DNA from: an uncultured Prevotellaceae bacterium
GTDB lineage: Bacteria; Bacteroidota; Bacteroidia; Bacteroidales; Muribaculaceae
DNA: 33,095 bases
Direction of reading: 5' to 3'
Assembly (NCBI GenBank): GCA_947167995.1
Contig: CAMVKS010000030.1
Coordinates: 1-33,095, forward strand
Of this stretch, positions 25,351 to 33,095 are shown piece by piece. The notes under the pieces were generated by a model. The model was not told the DNA's origin and ran no database searches. It was given only the letters and a program-made list of their open reading frames with translations. The position numbers and the translations under genes were made by a program. Within the stretch, counting starts at the first letter, position 1, and each line of letters opens with the position of its first letter.

Positions 25351-25400
25351 AAAGTCGGCAGTCAAAATCAAGATTTTGAAGGTTAGTGGTTGCCGACTTT
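25351..25400. repeat. Nested inverted repeat next to the operator
   Basis: An outer stem AAAGTCGGCA (25351-25360) with TGCCGACTTT (25391-25400) encloses an inner stem TCAAAATC (25362-25369) with GATTTTGA (25372-25379). Both are perfect. It directly abuts the LacI-type operator. Neither side has a T tract. Confidence 0.55.
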
Positions 25401-25410
25401 CCTTAACAAT

Positions 25411-25445
25411 AAAAAACGCCGCCAAAGAAGTTGGCGACGTTTTTT
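25411..25445. terminator. Terminator of the first BspA-like gene
   Basis: AAAAAACG-C-CGCC, a nine-base loop, GGCG-A-CGTTTTTT: a GC-rich stem flanked by A and T runs, functional in either direction. It lies 31 bases after the minus-strand stop at 25476 and separates the surface-protein gene from the glucan operon downstream. Confidence 0.82.
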
Positions 25446-25475
25446 ATGCATTGAGCATTATGAATTATGCATTGA

Positions 25476-28400
25476 TTAATTGCCCAGCAGGATGTTGTAG
25501 ATGAAGGTGATGTCGCCTGTGGTGATGTAGCCGTCGCCGTCCACATCGCTGGTGGTGATGAATGTCTCGTCGCCGTTGAGCAGGTAGTTGTAGATGGCAG
25601 TGATATCTACTGTGGTCACCTCGCCGTCGCCGTCCACGTCGCCAGGAACAACCACCACTGCATTCGGGTCGGTGAAATAGCCTGGGTTGTCGGGGCCGCC
25701 GTCGATGTGGGCATATTCCTTGTCGGTGTGGCTGGGGTCATAGGTTGTGCCCATGCCGCCCACCAGCGAGGTGCAGCCGTAGAACATGCTATTGGAGCTC
25801 AAGGCAATCTGTGTGGTCCATCCTCCACCGACATAGATAGTTCTCAGTTTTGAACAGCCGCAGAACATCCTACTCATATCTGTGCCATTGCGAGTGTCCC
25901 AACCCGAGAGGTCGAGCCTTACGAGACTTGAGCAGCCTTCGAACATGGAGTACATTGTGTAAACCATAGAGGTGTTGAAGTTCGAAATGTCAACATTACG
26001 CAGGCTCGTGCAAGACTTGAACATATTGTTCAAGATATTCACATCGTCAGTATTCCAGTTCGAGAAGTCGAGCGAAGTCAAGCTTGAGCAGTTTTCGAAC
26101 ATATTGCTCATGTTGGTGACACTGCTGGTATTGACATTATTCAAGTCCATGCTTGTGCAATTGCTGAAGCCTTTGAACAACTCCGAGCAGTCGCCCATGA
26201 AGCTCACATCGCTGGTGGCTGTGACGCTCGTGACTGCAGTGGCAATCACCTCGCTGCCCCACTTGTCGCCATTGTTGAATGTGCCCCAGTTGAGCGAAAG
26301 GGCGCCCGTGGTGCTGTCGTAGGTGTAGCGCGGCGTCTTGGCGCTTAAGTAGCCGGGATTGGCTAAACCGCCGTCGATGTGGGCATATTCCTTATTTGTG
26401 TGGTACATGTCATAGGTCGTTCCCATGCCGCCTACCAGCGATGTGCAGCCATCGAACATAAACCCTGACCTAGTAACTTTCTCGGTGCTCCAATCCGCGC
26501 CAACATAGATGGTGGTCAAATATGAGCAGCCTCTGAACATGGCGTACATGCTGGTGACATTGCCAGTGTCCCAGCCCGAGAGGTCGAGTGAGGTAAGACC
26601 AGTACAGTTTTCGAACATACCGCTCATGTTGGTGACATTGGTGGTGTTCCAGCCCGAGATATCGAATGACGTCATGCTTGAGCAATAGTAGAACATCTCA
26701 CTCATGTTGGTGACATTGCCCATGTTCCAACCTGAGAGGTTGAGCGAAGTCAAGGAATCGCAAAATGAGAACATGCTTTCCATGCTGGTGACACTGGCGG
26801 TATTCCAGCCAGAGATATCGAATGACTTCATGCTTGAACAATAGAAGAACATGCCAGTCATGTTGGTAACAGCGCTGGTGTTCCAGCTTGAGATGTTGAG
26901 CGTGGTTAATGCTTCGCATTGCATAAACATTTCGCATGCACTCGTCATCGCACTGGTGTTTACATGATTCAAGTCCATGCTTTCACAAGATTCAAAGTTA
27001 TAGAACAGCTGCGAGCAGTCGCCCGTGAAGCTCACCTCACTGGTGGCGGTGACGCTCGTGACGGCCGAGGCTGGCACATCGTCGCCCCACTTGTTGTCCT
27101 TGTTGAACTCGCCCCTAAGAAGCGCCAGTGTACCGGTCGCGCTGTCGTAGGTGTATCGCAGCTCCTGAAGCTCAACGGTCACGGTGGCATCGTCTAACGG
27201 CATTTGGAAGGTGTTGCCCTCGATGTCTGTGCCGTTCACCGAATACTTCGGGACATAACCCTCAGGCACATTGCCTGTGTAGGTGAGGGTGACAGGGGTG
27301 CCAGCGGCGTAGTAGATGGAGTCGCCAATTGTGCAGACAGGGGTTGCCGAGGTGGTCACATCTTCGGGCAGGATGAGCTTGAACACACCCGTGAAATAGC
27401 CCGGTTGCTCTGCGCCGTGGTCGATGCGGGCATATTCCTTATCGGTGTGGTTTTCGTCGTAGGTGGTGCCCATGCCGCCCACCAGTTTTGTGCAACCGCT
27501 AAACATGCCTGATGAATAATCAACATTCCCGGTATACCAGCTTGTAGTCGTGTAGATGGTGGTGAGTTGATTGCAATTTTGGAACATTTTGTTCATAGTC
27601 CACCTGCCAACCCAGCCCGAGAGGTTGACCGATTTGAGCGAAGAGCATCCTTCAAACATGCCAAACATATTATAAACCATGTGTGTGTCCCATCCCGAGA
27701 GGTCGAGCGAGGTGAGTTGATTGCAATATGCGAACATTAAGTCCATTTGGTTTACACGAGTTATGTTCCATCCCGAGAGGTCGAGCGAGGTGAGGCTTAA
27801 GCAATTAGTGAACATATGGTCCATAGATTCGACATTGCCAGTATCCCATCCCGTGATGTCGAGCGAGGTGAGATGGGAGCAATCCATGAACATAAAGCTC
27901 ATGGAGATAACATTGGCGGTGTTCCAACTTGAGATGTCGAGCGAGGTGAGGATTTCGCAACCCATGAACATATCACTCATATCAGTGACATTGGCAGTGT
28001 TCCAGCTCGAGATATTGAGCGAGGTTAGTCTTACGCAGTTTTCGAACATACTCCTCATATTGGTGACATTGCTGGTGTTAACACTATTCAAATCTATGCT
28101 TGTGCAGTAACTGAAATCCTTGAACAGCTCCGAGCAGTCACCAGTGAAGCTCACCTGGCTGGTGGCAGTCACGCTCGTGACAGCCTCGGCTGGCACATCG
28201 CCGCCCCACTTGTTGTCCTTGTTGAACTCGCCTTTGATAAGTGCCAGCTCGCCAGTTGTACTGTTGAAGGTGTAGCGCACATCCCATTTGGCATAGAGCG
28301 TCATGTCGCCTGGCACCACAGTGTTGAAGTCCCATTGATTGATGCAGGCCGCCTCGGTGTACCAGCCCTGGAAGATGTAGCCATTGGCCGTTGGAGCGGT

Positions 28401-30080
28401 GGGCACAGTGGCCTTGTCCTGGTTGCTCCATAGGGTCTGTGCCGCGGGGTCTGTGCCGTGCCCGTTAGTGTTGAATGTCACGGTGCAGCGCCAGTGCTCT
28501 GTAAAGTCATCTGACACGTAATTATTCCAGCCTGTGCCCTTTGTCACATTGCCCCATTGTTGTTGTGTACCATTGAAGAAAAGGTCAGTCAGGAGTTCGC
28601 AGTTCCTGAATGCATATTCCCCGATACTTGTCAAACACGATGGCAGATATACTTTTTCAAGTTTAGTACAACTGTTGAAAGCGAAGTTTCCTATATTGGT
28701 CACTCCTGATTTCACATCTAAAGTGACAAGATTGGTGTAACTCTGGAATTCATATTGAGCAATGGAATAGACATGTTCAATAGTGAGATTAATCACTTTA
28801 TTCTTGTTCCAATTATGGGTGGTGATTACCTGATTGGTGGGATGATTGCTCCAACTGTTGTCGGCACAGTCTATTTTCAGATTTCCAGCTGCATCAAGAG
28901 TCCAACACAGAGTGTTATTGCTGGAAGAGTTTCCACCGCACCAACCGCAATTCCATGCGCTGGAACCACTACCGCCATTAACAACCAAGTTTGGCGAATA
29001 CATATACTTACTATGTCCCCAGACATTCATTGAGCCTGGATAAGTGATTTGACAATTGCTGCTTATGTTGGAAAAAGCCCCATCTCCTATAGAGACATTT
29101 GATTGAGAAAAAATGACCGATGACAGGCTGCATCCATTGAACGCATTGGCCCCAACACTGGTGACCGATGTGAGCGTGATATTCTCGATGGCAGTGCTCA
29201 TGAAGGCCGAAGCCGGGATGCTTGTCATGGAAGCAGGAGTCTTGTCGTTGGTGCTGCCGGTTTTCACATGTTTGAAGTTGGTGCACCCCTGCATTGACGG
29301 CATTTGGCTGACTATGGTGTTGTCATAGAAAGCCAGAGTTACAAGACTGGAGAACCCGCTGAAGACATTGCCCGAGAAGTTCGTCACCTGCACTCCGTCG
29401 ATGTTGAGAGGTACGGTGAGAGAGGTCCAGCTGCTTTTAGAGCCTTGATACCCCGTGATGTTGCCTGAGCTCGAGTTGATGACCCACCCCTTTGCGGCGG
29501 TGGCGGCGTGCATGTAGATGTAGTCGCTGCTCGAGCCGCAACCCGTGTTCAGGTCATAGCCCGTGGAGCCGCCATTCACGCCAACAGCGCCACTCTGGGT
29601 GGCATCGAAGGAAATGGAATTCACAGCCGTGGAACTGTAATTCTCAGCGTTGTCCTTAGTGTAGTAGAGGTGGATGTAGGCACTGCTTGCGCCGCAATGG
29701 CTGTTAAGGTCTCCCTTGGTGCCCTTGAAATAGTCGCTGCCATCGCAGGACACAAGGGTATAAGTGTGCCCACCGTGTGTGACATTATCGGGGGCGGTTC
29801 CACTTGCATTGCTGATGTAGAAGCCGGTGATAAACGCGCCGGCATCCCGGCCCGAGTTACTCGCCGCCTTGTAGAGCAGGTAGATGTAGTCGCTGCTTGA
29901 GCCAGCACCGGCGTTCAGGTCCTGGTCGATGACCGTCCAGCCCTGAGACGTGTAGGTATTCTTCAAGCTGTTAACTTCACTTTTCGAGCCGCCAATCACC
30001 ATCACATCGGTGATGAAATCCGCGGCCCAGACGGTGGTAGTGGCAAGAAGAGCCACAAGCAATAGTAAAATCTTTTTCAT
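25476..30080 (-). CDS. Giant BspA-like surface protein with MABP-like beta-prism and dockerin-like end
   Basis: A 1534-residue exported protein. The signal peptide is 1-19. Residues 22-192 hold three repeats, each ending DLN-x-G/H-x-G-x-SS-x-YIY/H (DLN at 54, 124, 176), resembling the MABP beta-prism. BspA-type leucine-rich repeats occupy about 221-360 and 430-520, and an InlB-type Listeria-Bacteroides repeat about 533-600 (FQGWYTE, ending LYAKW). Three DUF285 cassettes span about 607-900, 977-1245 and 1252-1470, each with an N-cap (GEFNKDNKWG, then FTGDCS), 24-25-residue repeats of type NTSNVTNMSSMF and LTSLDLSGW, and a C-cap (LVGGMGTTYD, KEYA, PGYFT). Residues about 1478-1534 are a dockerin-like pair of calcium loops (DVDGDGEVTTVD, DVDGDGYITTGD). 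No type IX sorting domain or lipobox is visible. Binding of host or microbial partners is inferred from the BspA family. Confidence 0.9.
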   Translation of the reverse strand: MKKILLLLVALLATTTVWAADFITDVMVIGGSKSEVNSLKNTYTSQGWTVIDQDLNAGAGSSSDYIYLLYKAASNSGRDAGAFITGFYISNASGTAPDNVTHGGHTYTLVSCDGSDYFKGTKGDLNSHCGASSAYIHLYYTKDNAENYSSTAVNSISFDATQSGAVGVNGGSTGYDLNTGCGSSSDYIYMHAATAAKGWVINSSSGNITGYQGSKSSWTSLTVPLNIDGVQVTNFSGNVFSGFSSLVTLAFYDNTIVSQMPSMQGCTNFKHVKTGSTNDKTPASMTSIPASAFMSTAIENITLTSVTSVGANAFNGCSLSSVIFSQSNVSIGDGAFSNISSNCQITYPGSMNVWGHSKYMYSPNLVVNGGSGSSAWNCGWCGGNSSSNNTLCWTLDAAGNLKIDCADNSWSNHPTNQVITTHNWNKNKVINLTIEHVYSIAQYEFQSYTNLVTLDVKSGVTNIGNFAFNSCTKLEKVYLPSCLTSIGEYAFRNCELLTDLFFNGTQQQWGNVTKGTGWNNYVSDDFTEHWRCTVTFNTNGHGTDPAAQTLWSNQDKATVPTAPTANGYIFQGWYTEAACINQWDFNTVVPGDMTLYAKWDVRYTFNSTTGELALIKGEFNKDNKWGGDVPAEAVTSVTATSQVSFTGDCSELFKDFSYCTSIDLNSVNTSNVTNMRSMFENCVRLTSLNISSWNTANVTDMSDMFMGCEILTSLDISSWNTANVISMSFMFMDCSHLTSLDITGWDTGNVESMDHMFTNCLSLTSLDLSGWNITRVNQMDLMFAYCNQLTSLDLSGWDTHMVYNMFGMFEGCSSLKSVNLSGWVGRWTMNKMFQNCNQLTTIYTTTSWYTGNVDYSSGMFSGCTKLVGGMGTTYDENHTDKEYARIDHGAEQPGYFTGVFKLILPEDVTTSATPVCTIGDSIYYAAGTPVTLTYTGNVPEGYVPKYSVNGTDIEGNTFQMPLDDATVTVELQELRYTYDSATGTLALLRGEFNKDNKWGDDVPASAVTSVTATSEVSFTGDCSQLFYNFESCESMDLNHVNTSAMTSACEMFMQCEALTTLNISSWNTSAVTNMTGMFFYCSSMKSFDISGWNTASVTSMESMFSFCDSLTSLNLSGWNMGNVTNMSEMFYYCSSMTSFDISGWNTTNVTNMSGMFENCTGLTSLDLSGWDTGNVTSMYAMFRGCSYLTTIYVGADWSTEKVTRSGFMFDGCTSLVGGMGTTYDMYHTNKEYAHIDGGLANPGYLSAKTPRYTYDSTTGALSLNWGTFNNGDKWGSEVIATAVTSVTATSDVSFMGDCSELFKGFSNCTSMDLNNVNTSSVTNMSNMFENCSSLTSLDFSNWNTDDVNILNNMFKSCTSLRNVDISNFNTSMVYTMYSMFEGCSSLVRLDLSGWDTRNGTDMSRMFCGCSKLRTIYVGGGWTTQIALSSNSMFYGCTSLVGGMGTTYDPSHTDKEYAHIDGGPDNPGYFTDPNAVVVVPGDVDGDGEVTTVDITAIYNYLLNGDETFITTSDVDGDGYITTGDITFIYNILLGN

Positions 30081-30137
30081 AAGCTGAAAGTTTATGAGTT
30101 ATTAGTTGATTAATCGTTTTTAGCATTGTTATAGTTG

Positions 30138-30168
30138 CAAATATAAAGAAATAAGCTCAAAAACACAA
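30138..30168 (-). promoter_or_regulatory. Promoter of the first BspA-like gene
   Basis: On the minus strand the -7 element is TATATTTG (30138-30145), with a TTG at 30166-30168 about 20 bp upstream as the -33 element. It is followed by a 57-base AT-rich leader before the ATG. Confidence 0.62.
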
Positions 30169-30252
30169 GCATTTCTTTAAAAAAATTGTAATATGGTTAA
30201 ACTTTTTTTTGAAAAACGAGGAAATCAACAAATTCTTTGCCACACAAAACAA

Positions 30253-30282
30253 GCGTGGAGAATTGTCCTAAATCCCCCACGC
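30253..30282 (-). terminator. Hairpin after the second BspA-like gene
   Basis: GCGTGG (30253-30258) with CCACGC (30277-30282). On the minus strand it is followed by TTGTTTTGTG, a moderate T-rich run. It lies about 95 bases after the stop at 30378 and is the best terminator candidate in this gap. The remaining sequence between 30081 and 30377 is AT-rich with no gene. Confidence 0.45.
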
Positions 30283-30342
30283 GAAGCGTTAACAATATGT
30301 CCTTATATTTCTTAAAAAAGATTATCTATAGATCAAGCCCAA

Positions 30343-30378
30343 CTATGAACTATAAACTATAAACTGTGAACTATGAAC
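30343..30378. repeat. AACTATGA/AACTATAA short tandem repeat
   Basis: Four to five head-to-tail units of 8-9 bases lie directly beyond the stop codon of the second BspA-like gene. Comparable repeats (ATGCATTGA type) lie beyond the first BspA-like gene at 25446-25480. Confidence 0.55.
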
Positions 30379-33095
30379 TATTTCTTGTTTCCCAGCAGGA
30401 TGTTGTAGATGAAGGTGATGTCGCCAGTGGTGATGTAGCCGTCGCCGTCCACGTCGCTGGTGGTGATGAATGTCTCGTCGCCGTTGAGCAGGTAGTTGTA
30501 GATGGCAGTGATATCTACTGTGGTCACCTCGCCGTCGCCATCCACGTCACCTGGCACAACCACCAATGCGGGATTAAATGTAACAGTGACGGTGGCATCG
30601 TTTAACGGCATCTCGAAGGTGTTGCCATCAATTGCGGTACCGTTCACGGCAAAGACGACCACTTTGCCCTCGGGCACATTGCCGGTGTAGGTGAGGGTGA
30701 CAGCGGTGCCAGCGGTGTAGTAGATAGAGTCGCCAATTGTGCAGACAGGGGTTGCCGAAGTGGTCACATCTTCGGGCAGGATGAGCTTAAACACACCCGT
30801 GAAATAGCCCGGTTGCTCTGCGCCGTGGTCGATGCGGGCATATTCCTTATCGGTGTGGTTTTCGTCGTAGGTGGTGCCCATGCCGCCCACCAGTTTTGTG
30901 CAACCGCTAAACATGCCTGATGAATAATCAACATTCCCGGTATACCAGCTTGTAGTCGTGTAGATGGTGGTGAGTTGATTGCAATCTTGGAACATATTGG
31001 AAATACTCCACCTGCCAATGACCCAGCCCGAGAGGTTGACCGATTTGAGCGAAGAGCATTCTGAAAACATGCCAGACATATTAGAAACCATGTGTATGTT
31101 CCACCCCGAGAGGTCGAGCGAGGTGAGATTTGTGCAAAATTGGAACATCATGCCCATGCTGCATCCAGGAGCTATATTCCAGCCCGATAGGTTGAGCGAA
31201 GTGAGGCTTGAGCAATTAGTGAACATATTGTTCATAATAATGGCTTTGCCAGTGTCCCATCCCGAGATGTCGAGCGAGGTGAGGCTCGTGCAAGTTTGAA
31301 ACATTATGCCCATGTTGTTAACGTTGCTGGTGTTCCATCCCGAGATGTTGAGCGAGGTGAGGCTATAGCAACCACTGAACATAGCGCTCATGTTGGTGGC
31401 ATTGCTGGTGTTTACACTGTCCAAATCCATGCTAGTGCAATTGGTGAAGTTACTGAATAGCTGTGAGCAGTCGCCGGTGAAGCTCACCTGGCTGGTGGCG
31501 GTGACGCTCGTGACGGCCTCGGCGGGCACATCGTTGCCCCACTTGTTGTCCTTGTTGAACTCGCCCCACAGGAGTGCCAGCTCACCGGTCTCGCTGTTGA
31601 AGGTGTATTGTGCCAAACCCCATTTGGCATAGAGCGTCATGTCGCCAGTGACCACTGTGTTGAAGTCCCACTGATTGATGCATTCCGCCTCGGTGTACCA
31701 CCCCTGGAAGATGTAGCCATTGGCAGTTGGAGCCGTTGGAGTAGTGGCCTTGTCATAGTTGCTCCAGAGGGTCTGTGCTGCTGGAGCGGTGCCGTGGCCG
31801 TTGGCGTTAAAAGTCACCGTGGAGCGCCAATGCTCGGTGGCGGCGCTGGGATTCCAGTTGCCTCCCTTGTCAACGGCTTCCCATTGTGACAGTGTGCCGT
31901 TGAACCAAATATCGGTCAAAGAACTACAACCCAAGAACGCGTTACTGTCTATAGAGTGCAAAGTGGGGTTGATGTACACATTCTTTAGATTGGCATGGTT
32001 AGTGAATTCCATAACTCCTAAAGAGTAAACATGCTCTAAAGTGAGCGATTTCACAAGATTCTTAGTCCAGCCTTTGTAAACTATGACCTGTTCGGAGGGA
32101 TGATTAGACCAATTGTTGTCGGCACAATCTATTTTCAGCTGCCCGGCAGCATCAAGCGTCCAGTATAGACGGTTATAGCTACTTGAGGACCCTCCGCCAC
32201 ACCAGCCGCAGGACCATGTGTTGCTGCCGCTTCCGCCATTGACAACCAAGCTTGGCGAATACATGTACTTACTGGGGCTCCAGGCATTAATAGAGCCTGG
32301 ATAAGTGACTTGGCACATGGCACCGCCTTCTCTTACTATGTAAGAAAAAGCGCCATCACCGATAGTGACATTTGATTGATTAAACACTACACTGTTTAGC
32401 ACTGTGCTTCCAGCGAAAGCATTGCTCCCGACGTTGGTGACCGACGTGAGCGTGACATTCCTAAGGTCTGTGCCCACAAACGCTGAGGCAGGGATGCTTG
32501 TCATTGAAGCCGGAGTTATGTCATATTGATTACCAGTTCTTATACTTCTGAATTTAGAGCATCCTTGCATCGACGCCATTTGGGTGACTCGGGTGTTCTC
32601 ATAAAAAAACATTGTCTCAAGGTTGGTGAACCCGCTGAAAACCGAGCCCGAGAAGCCGATTACCGGTGCGCCGTCTATGTAATTAGGTATATAGACTGTT
32701 GTCTTGTTATTCTTAGTGCCCTGATACCCCGTGATAGTGCATTGGGTATGGTTTGAGTTCATGCTGATTACCCATCCCTTATTGCCCGTGCCGGCATGCA
32801 TGTAGATGTAGTCGCTGCTGGAGCCGCAGCCGGTGTTGAGGTCATAGCCCGTGGTGCCGCCATTCACACCTACAGCCCCACTCTGAGTATCGTTGAAGGA
32901 GATAGAATTCACAGCCGTGGAACTGTAATTCTCAGCGTTGTCCTTAGTGTAGTAGAGGTGGATGTAGGCACTGCTTGCGCCGCAATGGCTGTTAAGGTCT
33001 CCCTTGGTGCCCTTGAAATAGTCGCTGCCATCATAGTCAACAAGAGTGTAGGTGTGCCCGTCGTGCGTGACATTGTCGGGGGCGGTGCCACTGGC
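30378..33095 (-). CDS. Second BspA-like surface protein, 5' end outside the window
   Basis: A paralogue of the 25476-30080 protein; the frame is open to the window edge, so the N-terminus is missing (at least 905 residues remain). Translation from the edge begins ASGTAPDNVTHDGHTYTLVD, equal to residues 92-111 of the paralogue apart from a few changes, so the signal peptide and first prism repeat lie beyond the edge. The GTG at 32912 is not a start: it is an internal valine. Order of domains: rest of the MABP-like prism, BspA leucine-rich repeats, InlB-type repeat (about 31830-31620), one DUF285 cassette with caps (about 31610-30800), a beta linker (about 30780-30560) and the dockerin-like pair (30545-30381). 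It has one cassette where the paralogue has three. Long blocks of DNA are identical to the neighbour. Confidence 0.88.
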   Translation of the reverse strand, partial: ASGTAPDNVTHDGHTYTLVDYDGSDYFKGTKGDLNSHCGASSAYIHLYYTKDNAENYSSTAVNSISFNDTQSGAVGVNGGTTGYDLNTGCGSSSDYIYMHAGTGNKGWVISMNSNHTQCTITGYQGTKNNKTTVYIPNYIDGAPVIGFSGSVFSGFTNLETMFFYENTRVTQMASMQGCSKFRSIRTGNQYDITPASMTSIPASAFVGTDLRNVTLTSVTNVGSNAFAGSTVLNSVVFNQSNVTIGDGAFSYIVREGGAMCQVTYPGSINAWSPSKYMYSPSLVVNGGSGSNTWSCGWCGGGSSSSYNRLYWTLDAAGQLKIDCADNNWSNHPSEQVIVYKGWTKNLVKSLTLEHVYSLGVMEFTNHANLKNVYINPTLHSIDSNAFLGCSSLTDIWFNGTLSQWEAVDKGGNWNPSAATEHWRSTVTFNANGHGTAPAAQTLWSNYDKATTPTAPTANGYIFQGWYTEAECINQWDFNTVVTGDMTLYAKWGLAQYTFNSETGELALLWGEFNKDNKWGNDVPAEAVTSVTATSQVSFTGDCSQLFSNFTNCTSMDLDSVNTSNATNMSAMFSGCYSLTSLNISGWNTSNVNNMGIMFQTCTSLTSLDISGWDTGKAIIMNNMFTNCSSLTSLNLSGWNIAPGCSMGMMFQFCTNLTSLDLSGWNIHMVSNMSGMFSECSSLKSVNLSGWVIGRWSISNMFQDCNQLTTIYTTTSWYTGNVDYSSGMFSGCTKLVGGMGTTYDENHTDKEYARIDHGAEQPGYFTGVFKLILPEDVTTSATPVCTIGDSIYYTAGTAVTLTYTGNVPEGKVVVFAVNGTAIDGNTFEMPLNDATVTVTFNPALVVVPGDVDGDGEVTTVDITAIYNYLLNGDETFITTSDVDGDGYITTGDITFIYNILLGNKK

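Noticed and set aside
25690-27900. Regular 75-bp repeats considered as a CRISPR array
   Set aside because: The repeats encode 24-25-residue DUF285 units in one long frame and diverge at synonymous positions; there are no unique spacers or cas genes.
32909-33091. GTG at 32912 as the start of the second surface-protein gene
   Set aside because: The frame stays open to the window edge and the upstream translation matches the paralogue residue by residue, so the gene continues beyond the window.

Overview
The window looks like a chromosomal segment of a gut Bacteroidales bacterium, of Muribaculaceae or Prevotellaceae type; the sequence does not decide between them. The evidence is Bacteroidetes-type promoters (-7 element TAnnTTTG, in one case with a -33 TTTG at 19 bp spacing), A-rich leaders mostly without a Shine-Dalgarno sequence, a PorX orthologue, a head-GIN lipoprotein, a SusB-type GH97 enzyme and BspA-like surface proteins.

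Layout. 1-563 is non-coding, with short-period repeats and hairpins, and ends in the porX terminator. porX (minus) and a secreted serine hydrolase (plus) diverge from 2109-2221. 3569-5527 is the most unusual gene: a Na+/phosphate cotransporter with a PhoU-like domain and a complete OmpR/PhoB-type winged-helix DNA-binding domain at its C-terminus, preceded by a Pho-box-like 7-4-7 direct repeat. 5562-9530 is a small accessory island: a Fic-family gene remnant, two copies of a secreted protein gene (one with about 525 bp deleted in frame), an unknown secreted protein, a head-GIN lipoprotein behind a long structured leader, and three related sense-strand hairpins. 9596-10186 holds tRNA-Glu, rpsT and tRNA-Glu on the minus strand, behind one promoter. 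Then come recO, a PepSY-like lipoprotein, an MBOAT O-acyltransferase with an SGNH-like partner, an AAA ATPase (minus) and a uracil-DNA-glycosylase-like protein.

16339-25240 is a minus-strand alpha-glucan operon in transcription order malQ (CBM20-CBM20-GH77), GH97 alpha-glucosidase, type I pullulanase, GH13 neopullulanase/cyclomaltodextrinase. A perfect LacI-type operator lies about 90 bp upstream of malQ. The three hydrolases carry signal peptides and MalQ does not, so starch or glycogen would be debranched and cut in the periplasm and the oligosaccharides rearranged in the cytoplasm. No SusC/SusD transporter lies in the window.

25476-33095 holds two paralogous giant surface proteins (the second runs off the window edge). 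They combine a three-repeat beta-prism resembling the eukaryotic MABP domain, BspA leucine-rich repeats, an InlB-type repeat, DUF285 cassettes with conserved caps and a C-terminal dockerin-like calcium-binding pair. Blocks of identical DNA between them suggest gene conversion.

All calls come from reading the sequence; no database search was run.
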